DNA of 64,000 nucleotides from JAENVU01 sp046598395 (lineage in GTDB: Bacteria; Actinomycetota; Acidimicrobiia; IMCC26256; JAENVU01). Made by a program: the position numbers and the translations under genes. Of the stretch, positions 57,499-64,000 are shown piece by piece. A model generated the notes under the pieces. It saw nothing but the letters and a program-made list of their open reading frames with translations, did no database searches and was not told the DNA's origin. Every line of letters begins with the position of its first letter. Position 1 is the first letter of the stretch. The stretch is taken from positions 1-64,000 of the forward strand of contig JBKJIQ010000015.1 in the NCBI GenBank assembly GCA_046598395.1. The letters are read 5' to 3'.

Positions 57499-58827
57499 TC
57501 AGGTCCGCGGCGCCGCGCTACAGGACGCGAGCAGTATCTCGGCGGGCGGAGCCGCGTCGAGTTCGGCATGGATACGTTGTCCGAGCTTCTGGGCCGCCGC
57601 CGAGTACGAGTGATCCTGCAACACGCGGTTGGTGGCGTCGGCGATCTTGCTTGCCGGCGCGGAAGGCTTGAGTCGGACCCCTGCGCCCCGGGCGACGACT
57701 CGAGCCGCGGTGTCATTCTGGTCACGGCCCATCGGAATGCAGACCATCGGAACCCCCGCGGCGAGCGCCTTGATGGTGGTCCCGTGACCGCAATGCGTCA
57801 CGACCGCGGCCGCTCGGGCGATCACCTCGGTGTGAGGCGCGTGTTGCACGACCACCACGTTCCCGCGGTCCGGGAAATCGGCGACGTCGAGTTGTTCGCC
57901 CAGGGTCACGAGCGCCCGAACCGGCAGCGTCGCGAGACCCTCGATGATGCGATAGAGCAGCGCCCTCTGATCCTGAAACGTCGAGCTGAGCGCAACGAGC
58001 ACGATCGGATCGTCGTTGTCCTCGGGCCAGGGCGGGACCCACGATTCGGCCCCGTTGCTCCACGTCGGATCGGCGAGCACCGGCCCCGCATAGATCACGT
58101 TGGCGGGAAGGTAATCGGACGGAAAGTCGAACGACCGGCTGGTCAACACGAGCAACGTGTCGACATTGAGTACCTGCTCGAAGGTGCTGTCGATCGGGGC
58201 AAGTCCGAGTTCCTTGCGTTGCTCGTTGACGAGATCGGTCGTGGAGTTGAACATTCGGGTCGTGACCGTGCGCAGCACTGCGTCCCGCGCTCGGCCGAGT
58301 GGGCCGCGAGCCGGCGCGAGGCCGGGCCCGAGCGGCGGGATGCCTTTGGTCGGGATGATGTAGATGTTGGGCATGAGCGCGACTCGAGGGAGGCCGCGGA
58401 GTTCGGCCGCCATCGACGGTCCGATCAGCGCGTAGTCGTTGAGCACAACATCGATCGCGGCCTCGTCGATCACGTGCAGCGTGTCGCGCGCGGCGCGCGC
58501 GGCCGGTCCGCACAGGAAGTCGCGGAGGTAGACCTTGATCGCCGACAACGGGTTCTTGTACTCCCAGTCGCGGATCAAGGCCGCCTCCGGGGTCCGTGCA
58601 TCGCAGTGCGGTGCTTCCACCCACGAATGAAAGAGGCATCCGGCGGCGAGCGCTTCGGCCTCGATCGTCGGGTCGGCCAACACGTGCACCTCGTGGCCAC
58701 GTGCGATCAGCTCGCGGGCGAGGCCCAGCTCTGGAGGCACGGTTCCGCCTCCCTCCCACATACACAGCAGAAAGCGACGGGTTCCGTCACCAATCGGCTC
58801 GGCGTCAGTGAGCCGGGCGGTGATCAT
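57499..58827 (-). CDS. GT1/MGT-family glycosyltransferase
   Basis: A 442-aa GT-B enzyme of the UGT/macrolide glycosyltransferase type. RRFLLCMWEGGGTVPPELGL is the acceptor-side start, and VVTHCGHGTTIKALAAGVPM with VCIPMGRDQNDTAARV is the nucleotide-sugar-binding PSPG-like region. Such enzymes glycosylate lipids, polyketides or carotenoids. ATG 58827 overlaps the FtsX gene stop by ATGA, so the two proteins are coupled. Confidence 0.88.
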   Translation of the reverse strand: MITARLTDAEPIGDGTRRFLLCMWEGGGTVPPELGLARELIARGHEVHVLADPTIEAEALAAGCLFHSWVEAPHCDARTPEAALIRDWEYKNPLSAIKVYLRDFLCGPAARAARDTLHVIDEAAIDVVLNDYALIGPSMAAELRGLPRVALMPNIYIIPTKGIPPLGPGLAPARGPLGRARDAVLRTVTTRMFNSTTDLVNEQRKELGLAPIDSTFEQVLNVDTLLVLTSRSFDFPSDYLPANVIYAGPVLADPTWSNGAESWVPPWPEDNDDPIVLVALSSTFQDQRALLYRIIEGLATLPVRALVTLGEQLDVADFPDRGNVVVVQHAPHTEVIARAAAVVTHCGHGTTIKALAAGVPMVCIPMGRDQNDTAARVVARGAGVRLKPSAPASKIADATNRVLQDHSYSAAAQKLGQRIHAELDAAPPAEILLASCSAAPRT

Positions 58828-61211
58828 TCGGTTCTCAAGGCCGCGGCGGGCTGCCGACGGACAGCCGCGTGGGCCGGCCACGACGCAAGGACCAAGCCCA
58901 CGCCAATCGCCACCGGCACCAGGCCGACGAGTAGCGGCCACGGGACCGACGCGGCGTCGAGCACGCCCAGGTTGCCCACCGTCGTCTTCCACACCGCGCG
59001 GCCGACGATGAGCCCGAGCGGCACGCCCACGGCCGCACCAACCAGCACAATCGACGTCGCCTGCCACGCGATCACCGATCGCACCTGCCGGCGTCGGAAT
59101 CCGAGAACCCGAAGCACCGCCAGGTCGTGAGCTCGTCTCCGGGTCGACACCGCGAGGCCGTGAGCGACGCCGGCGATGCCGAGGAACCCGAAGAAGAGTG
59201 CCAACGCGACCAGGATCGAGGTGACACGATCGAGGTTCTGCACCGAGCTCGGCGCGCTCGGCCGCGCGTAGACCGTGAAGTTGAGGTCGAGCCGCTTCGC
59301 CATCTCGGCCTCAGCCGTCGGGTTCATGGCGGCCGAGTACTGCAGCACCACGTCCTTGACCGTCTCGCCGCGTGCAATCGATCGGAGCCCGCCCGAAGTC
59401 AGGAAGGCGCCGGTCCCGGCATCGTCGTTGTCAATGGATGGAATGACCGCGGCGCCGACAACCCGAAACGCGATCCGTGCGCGACCGTCCGTCGCGGTCG
59501 CTCGCACCGTGTCCCCGATGTTGGCGTGGAGGGCACGGAGCGTCCGTTCGCCGATCGCGATCTCGTGAACGTTCACGGGGGCCCGGCCGCGCCGAATCGT
59601 GGGGTGGATCGTTGCCTTGACATCGTCGATCGAGTACCCGAAACCAAGCTCCTTGCCGATCTCGATCTCGGTGCTACTGAGCCACGCCGCTGCCGCGACG
59701 TGGCGATCGGCTCGGAGCCCCACCACCGTCTTCTTCTCTGCCTGATTGAAATCGGGCCGACTCGACCACGCCCATCCCCACCGCGCCGGGGACGCAACAA
59801 GTTCGTCAATGCTCGTCGCCAAGACGGCGGTGCCCGCGATGCCGGTGACCGCCAGAACGGTCGCGACGATGGCCGAGCGCACCGGCGCGCGACTCCGGCC
59901 GATCGGTTCGAACGCGAACCGCGCGCCCATGAGCGGAGCGGGTGCGGCTCCGGCCCGAGTGGCCGCCGCGCTGATCGCGGAGCGGCGCGGACGGGCGGCG
60001 CGCTCGGCGCCGACCGCACTCGCCCGCCACGACGCGAACCCGGCGACCGCGCTCACCAAAACTGCGAACGCGAGTACGCCGAGTAAGACGACGGGAACGT
60101 CGAACGCGAATCCACTGCCCGGATCGGTCTCGCGCGCGAATCCAATCGGCATCAGCGGTGATGCGAGGAACGCGCCGACCCCCGCCAGCGTGGCACCGAG
60201 CACGATCGACGGGATCAGCGCTCCCGTGATCACCCGGGTGCGACCCCAGCGGGTGAGCCCGAGGGCGCCGAGTGTCGCGGAGGCTGTGCCAGCCAAGGCG
60301 ATCTCGCGGTTCACAGCCTGGCCGAGTGCGACCAGCCCGGCCAGGGCGGCCACGATTCCGAAGGCGATCAACGTGTTCGCCAGTGTGTCGAGCGTGTGTT
60401 GTGAAGCCTTCACGTAGTCGGAGGCGGGGAACACACCGAGCTGGGCGCCGGGGCCCGCCAGTCGGCGCAACTCGCGCAGGAACCGAGCCCTCGCCTGCGG
60501 ATGGTCGGGGAGACGCACGAACGTCTGACTCGGAAAGAGTCCGAGCTTCCCACCCTGCAAACGTGCGAACGCAGGGGTGGTGAAACCCCAGCCCCCATCG
60601 ATCCTGCGCGTATCGGAGGCGGACCGCCCGATCCCTACCACCGCCAGATTGACGCGCGGTCCCCCGGGACCATGAAAGACGCAGTCGGGGGTCGCGAAGC
60701 ACTCGATATCACCGGGCGAGAGCGTGCTCCCCCGGAGCCGGTCGCCGACGCCGAGGCCGAGGATACGAGCGGCCGGGCCCGACAGCAGCACCTCGTCCGC
60801 CGAGTTCGGGTTGGGCATCCGCCCCGCGACGAGCAGCGGTCGCTGGACGTCATGACCCAACCGTCCGTCGGCATCGAACACGAGGAAGAAGTCGGCGTTC
60901 GTGTTCTGGTCGGCTCCGTCCGGGATCGCGATTGCTTGCGAAGCCCGCACCGCTCCGGCCACTGCTCCCGAAGCCCGGAGCTTCGCCGCCAGGGCATCGG
61001 CGAAGGTGCGGTCGTCGTAGCGCGTCACCGTGAAATCCGGATCGCGTGTGACCGAACGGAGTCGATCGAGCGCGCTCGAGGTGCGGCGGGCACCGGCGAA
61101 CGCGGTCAGCACCACGGCGCCGACGACCGCAATGAACAGTGCCAGCCCGATCAAACTCCGCGCGCGATTCCGCCACCGCGCCCGGGCCATGAGGGCAAGC
61201 ACGCCCATCAC
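58824..61211 (-). CDS. FtsX-like ABC permease, no ATPase in view
   Basis: A 795-aa permease with two FtsX cores: helices near residues 25-45, 265-390, and 680-790, separated by large extracytoplasmic domains. RRRAHDLAVLRVLGFRRRQV is the coupling-helix motif and RQPAAALRTE the typical end. This build fits a MacB/LolE-like exporter subunit, usually paired with a LolD-type ATPase. None lies in the window. Coupling with a glycosyltransferase suggests export of a glycosylated lipid or metabolite. Confidence 0.85.
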   Translation of the reverse strand: MMGVLALMARARWRNRARSLIGLALFIAVVGAVVLTAFAGARRTSSALDRLRSVTRDPDFTVTRYDDRTFADALAAKLRASGAVAGAVRASQAIAIPDGADQNTNADFFLVFDADGRLGHDVQRPLLVAGRMPNPNSADEVLLSGPAARILGLGVGDRLRGSTLSPGDIECFATPDCVFHGPGGPRVNLAVVGIGRSASDTRRIDGGWGFTTPAFARLQGGKLGLFPSQTFVRLPDHPQARARFLRELRRLAGPGAQLGVFPASDYVKASQHTLDTLANTLIAFGIVAALAGLVALGQAVNREIALAGTASATLGALGLTRWGRTRVITGALIPSIVLGATLAGVGAFLASPLMPIGFARETDPGSGFAFDVPVVLLGVLAFAVLVSAVAGFASWRASAVGAERAARPRRSAISAAATRAGAAPAPLMGARFAFEPIGRSRAPVRSAIVATVLAVTGIAGTAVLATSIDELVASPARWGWAWSSRPDFNQAEKKTVVGLRADRHVAAAAWLSSTEIEIGKELGFGYSIDDVKATIHPTIRRGRAPVNVHEIAIGERTLRALHANIGDTVRATATDGRARIAFRVVGAAVIPSIDNDDAGTGAFLTSGGLRSIARGETVKDVVLQYSAAMNPTAEAEMAKRLDLNFTVYARPSAPSSVQNLDRVTSILVALALFFGFLGIAGVAHGLAVSTRRRAHDLAVLRVLGFRRRQVRSVIAWQATSIVLVGAAVGVPLGLIVGRAVWKTTVGNLGVLDAASVPWPLLVGLVPVAIGVGLVLASWPAHAAVRRQPAAALRTE

Positions 61212-61364
61212 CGGGCCTCAGGGGTTGGCCGGGTCGAAACGCGGCCCCGGTGATACTTCGCTCGGTCGTTCACTCCCAGTATTTGACCGTCTCCCGCGCC
61301 TATCCGCCACGGTGGTCGCCCCCCAAACCAGGTGGTGCCAGCACCCGCACTCGGTCGGCTGCCG

Positions 61365-62178
61365 TCAGGGTTCGACGGTCACCCGCAGGAACGTGGCCGG
61401 GATGGTGGTCGCCTCGGGATTCTCGCTCTGATTCTGGGCGTTGAACAACGCATCGAGTTCTCCGAGGAGTTCATCCGCGCGTCCGTTCGCCTCCGCCGCC
61501 TCGAACGCATTCATCGTGGGGCCATAGAAAGTCTTGAACGAGGCAAGAAACTCCGACGGTGGCACCGGAGCGTGGAAGACGAACGTGTCGGGCTCACACG
61601 AGATCTTGTCTTCGGACACCCCTGCGGCGACGAACCGCTCCGCCACGTGCTCCGCGATTCCCCAGGTCATCGGACTGACGAAGCCGTCGGGCGGCGACGG
61701 CGAGTACGCCGCGCTGATCTTCAAGATCTGTGCCACCAACGTGGGGTCGCCGGGAATCCAGTTGCCCATGACCACCCGGCCTCCGGGCCGCGTCACGCGC
61801 ACCATCTCCTTGGCCACGTCGAACGGCTTCGGTGCGAACATCGCGCCGAAGATGCTCACGACCAGGTCGAAGCTCTGGTCGTCCAGCCCACCCAGCTCAC
61901 ACGCATCACCTTCCTGGAACGTCAGGTTGGTGAGACCCGCTTCCTGGGCTCGGCGGTTCCCGGCCTCCACGAGATTCCTCGCAATATCCACACCCAACAC
62001 CTCGGCGCCGAGCCGGGCGGCCGGAACGGCTGTCGTCCCGTCGCCACAACCGAGGTCCAGGACCTTTTGGCCCTGGGTGACCCCGATGCGATCGACCAAA
62101 CCTTCACCACTCTCGCGCATGCTCGAGGCGATGCGAGTGAAGTCGCCCTTTTCCCACAGTGCCTGATTCGGGTTCATT
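61365..62178 (-). CDS. Class I SAM-dependent methyltransferase
   Basis: A 270-aa methyltransferase with VLDLGCGDGTTAVPAA (motif I), VLGVDIARNLVEAG, LTFQEGDACELGGLDDQSFD and VRVTRPGGRVVMGNW (post-motif II). The family includes UbiE-like and natural-product O/C-methylases. ATG 62178 has AAGGAG 6 nt upstream. The methyl acceptor is unknown. Confidence 0.88.
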
Positions 62179-62250
62179 GGAGTCTCCTTGCTTGTGTGTG
62201 GATGACCGAGGCGCGTGACGGGCAGTGAGCAGGACGCAGGCAGGTTCGCT

Positions 62251-62808
62251 TCAGATGCTGCGCCCGGTGAACGCGGCGAGCTGCTCCATGGGTGTCGCAC
62301 CCGCGGGCGGCGCAACGGCCGCCGCGAACGTGTCGCCGTCGCGCATCTCCGGTGCTATCGCCTGATGGGCGAACGCGTCGGCGGCTTCGACGAGCACGGC
62401 GGAAGGCGCGTACGTCTGGCCGGTCGCGGTGGCGAGGTCCCAGCCGTGCACGAGTCCGTCGAGCACGACGAAACGTGCGAACGCCTCACCCTGCATGTCA
62501 CCGAACGGTGCCGCGACGGTTCGGTCGAGCGCTCCCGGGGACCGAATCGCACCCATGAGCCCTCCGAGCGCGCCACCCGCGCGGGCAACGACGTCGGGGC
62601 CTTCGGCGACATCGGCCGGGACATCTGGCGCCGACTCTCCCCGGAATGCGGCCGCGAACTGCGTGGCGCCGCCGATCAGGTGACCCAACACGCCACGAAC
62701 GGTGAAGTCCGCGCAGGGCGTGGGCGAATCGAGATCGGCGGGCGTGATCCCCGCGGCGATGCTGCCGAGCAGCGGTTCGAGCTCGTCAAGCTGTTCGAGT
62801 GGTCCCAT
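62251..62808 (-). CDS. TIGR03086-type metal-binding (MDMPI-like) protein
   Basis: A 185-aa DinB/MDMPI-like protein: CADFTVRGVLGHLIGGATQF with the first metal His, DMQGEAFARFVVLDGLVHGWDLATATGQ with the second and third ligands. Members carry out mycothiol-related or hydrolytic reactions; none is proven here. ATG 62808 has GAGGAG about 9 nt upstream. The frame is open to 63042, and an ATG at 62961 (MNHDQRAETGWER) is a possible earlier start. Confidence 0.8.
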   Translation of the reverse strand: MGPLEQLDELEPLLGSIAAGITPADLDSPTPCADFTVRGVLGHLIGGATQFAAAFRGESAPDVPADVAEGPDVVARAGGALGGLMGAIRSPGALDRTVAAPFGDMQGEAFARFVVLDGLVHGWDLATATGQTYAPSAVLVEAADAFAHQAIAPEMRDGDTFAAAVAPPAGATPMEQLAAFTGRSI

Positions 62809-63161
62809 GGAAACGTCTCCTCGTGTCGGTGCGATCGGGTCGGCCTGGTCATGGTGCAGATTCCGGACCGCCAACTCGGCGGCTTCGCGGTCGCGGCCGT
62901 GCAGCATCAACTGCTGCACTTCCCGCTCCCATCCAGTCTCGGCGCGCTGATCATGATTCATGTCGTCATCCTGCCTGCTCTCCGCCGTGGCCGCATCGGT
63001 CAGATCCCGCATTTGGCCCCGACCGGCTGATGGGTAATTCACCCCACCGGAGAGCAGCAGCCCTGGAGGGATTACGTGGTTCGGCCGATGCGCCCGCGAG
63101 CGTCGACCTCGATGATGGCAACAGCCCGGGATCGTCCGGGCCCGAGTAGGGGGTTCCTCAT
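62809..63161. other. Intergenic region with possible N-terminal extension
   Basis: The 353-bp gap between divergent genes contains an open minus-strand frame continuous with the TIGR03086 gene (for example VQQLMLHGRDREAAEL) and, near 63155, the ribosome site region of the cupin gene. I see no RNA gene, strong hairpin or clear promoter. Confidence 0.4.
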
Positions 63162-63533
63162 ATGCACGCCACCATCACCGAAGTACCGATCGAGATGCAG
63201 GTTGACGACATCGTGACCCGAGGGTTGACCTGGGGCGACATGACCGTTCGTCACGTCCACCTGCCGGCCGGCGTCGACTTCACGCCACTGTTCCAAGGCC
63301 TGCCCGACAACCTGTGTCAGTGCGCGCACTGGGGTTACGTGACCGACGGAGCCATCACGCTCCGTTACGCCGACGGCACGGAGGAGACGACCCGCGCCGG
63401 CGAGCTGTACTACTGGCGGGGTGGCCACACCGGCTGGACCGATGAGGGCGTGACGTTCATCGAGTTCAGCCCGGCCGAGGCGATCGGGCCGGTGCTCGAG
63501 CATCTTGCGGCGCAAATGGCAACCGCAGGTTGA
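63162..63533 (+). CDS. Small cupin-fold protein
   Basis: A 123-aa single-domain protein. CQCAHWGYVTDGAITLRYAD corresponds to the first cupin motif and YYWRGGHTGWTDEGVTFIEF to the second; His residues are present (CAHW, GGHT), so a metal may be bound. GLTWGDMTVRHVHLPAGVDF and FSPAEAIGPVLEHLAAQMAT complete the barrel. No specific function is known. Confidence 0.75.
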   Translation: MHATITEVPIEMQVDDIVTRGLTWGDMTVRHVHLPAGVDFTPLFQGLPDNLCQCAHWGYVTDGAITLRYADGTEETTRAGELYYWRGGHTGWTDEGVTFIEFSPAEAIGPVLEHLAAQMATAG

Positions 63534-63579
63534 GCCACCAGACGACGGCTCGGGATCGTGACCGCTACCGTCGCTCCGC

Positions 63580-64000
63580 ATGAAGGCCAAGGAGGAAGCT
63601 GTACCTGCGCAGGATCCGCTCGCGTCGGCACGGCTCGCGCTGGCCTGCTGCGATTGGCAGCGCGCCTACGACGCGGCCTCACTCGACACCGAGGCCGACC
63701 CGGCCCGCGAAGCCGACCGGCTCGACATGCTGGCCGACGCGGCCTGGTGGTTGGGTCGCCTCGACGAGTGCATCGAGGCCCGGGAGAGCGCGTACGCAGG
63801 GTATGGCGGACTCGGCGAGAGCCGACGCGCCGGACAATGCGCGGTATGGCTCTACGAGCACTACTGCTTCAAGGCGCGGCCGGCCATCGCCGGGGGTTGG
63901 CTGCGCCGGGCCCGACATTCGCTCGACAACGATCGGCGCTGCGAGGAGTACGGCGCGCTGCGGCTGCGCGAGGCCGAGACCGTCCACGGGAGTGGGGACC
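63580..64000 (+). CDS. Partial TPR-type regulator or helical repeat protein
   Basis: An open frame from ATG 63580 (MKAKEEAVPAQDPLASARLA) to the window end, about 140 codons. LADAAWWLGRLDECIEARES, AYAGYGGLGESRRAGQCAVW and AGGWLRRARHSLDND are tetratricopeptide-like helices. This start is common in actinobacterial LuxR or cyclase-type regulators whose HTH lies at the other end, so the rest of the protein probably lies outside the window. The assignment to a LuxR regulator is inferred. Confidence 0.6.
   Translation, partial: MKAKEEAVPAQDPLASARLALACCDWQRAYDAASLDTEADPAREADRLDMLADAAWWLGRLDECIEARESAYAGYGGLGESRRAGQCAVWLYEHYCFKARPAIAGGWLRRARHSLDNDRRCEEYGALRLREAETVHGSGD

Overview
The window is high-GC DNA with dense, often translationally coupled genes, GTG and TTG starts and no tRNA, rRNA or CRISPR. 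The gene content suggests a free-living, lipid- and steroid-degrading actinobacterium, most likely an Acidimicrobiia-type lineage: Ltp2/ChsH-like thiolase and hydratase genes, MDMPI-type proteins, a fused LivHM permease, cyclase-NB-ARC-LuxR regulators, a heliorhodopsin and baeRF3. That placement is an inference from content, not a phylogeny.

Layout. 1-860: a left edge of broken genes (an RGG-repeat ORF leaving the window, a frameshifted cyclase N-terminus, an SDR core without ends). 857-5180: a GNAT protein, carotenoid cleavage oxygenase 1 (CCO1), and a four-gene coupled operon (MaoC, DUF35, MaoC, Ltp2-like thiolase) resembling the steroid side-chain hydratase/aldolase system with ChsH2 split in two. 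5220-5923: a VapBC toxin-antitoxin module with a perfect operator palindrome. 5993-10351: a large membrane protein, a cytochrome P450 and an MDMPI-type protein. 10402-15169: malic enzyme, fumarase, alpha-L-fucosidase. 15252-20085: a complete branched-chain/amide ABC importer (SBP, fused LivHM, LivG, LivF). 20077-23844: CCO2, a TetR regulator and the divergent CCO3. CCO1 and the CCO2-tetR gap share a 15-bp operator-like palindrome, so a small CCO regulon is likely.

24281-35296 is mixed: a TetR fragment, a Calx-beta secreted protein, an SRPBCC protein, an SQR-like flavoprotein, an NPD/FabK-type flavoprotein, an SDR, a two-component system divergent from a secreted Cys-repeat protein (with paired 11-bp-period direct repeats between them), an N-acyl-D-amino-acid deacylase and a UDG-family protein. 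35428-37174 holds a heliorhodopsin coupled to two tiny membrane proteins, with overlapping divergent promoters and an SRPBCC gene opposite. 37210-44164: a shattered SDR-DUF2867 pseudogene, a cupredoxin lipoprotein, DUF1996 and beta-helix secreted proteins, and an 1110-aa cyclase-NB-ARC-LuxR regulator.

44212-52593 is the most distinctive accessory block: RidA, a small winged-helix regulator, an InhA-like reductase, a truncated DUF6671 gene, then dabB-dabA (energy-coupled inorganic carbon uptake) coupled directly to a TLP1-type thiolase. The reductase promoter and the dabB promoter carry the same ACACGAA-N6-TTCGTGT-type palindrome, pointing to one repressor. 52761-64000: TerC and baeRF3, a membrane-anchored secreted protein, a cyclase remnant, PPK2, a glycosyltransferase coupled to an FtsX permease, a methyltransferase, an MDMPI-type protein, a small cupin and the start of a TPR-type protein that leaves the window.

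The strongest candidates for undescribed biology are the heliorhodopsin/small-membrane-protein operon, the DabAB-thiolase operon with its shared operator, and the CCO/TetR regulon, which may relate to the heliorhodopsin through retinal supply.
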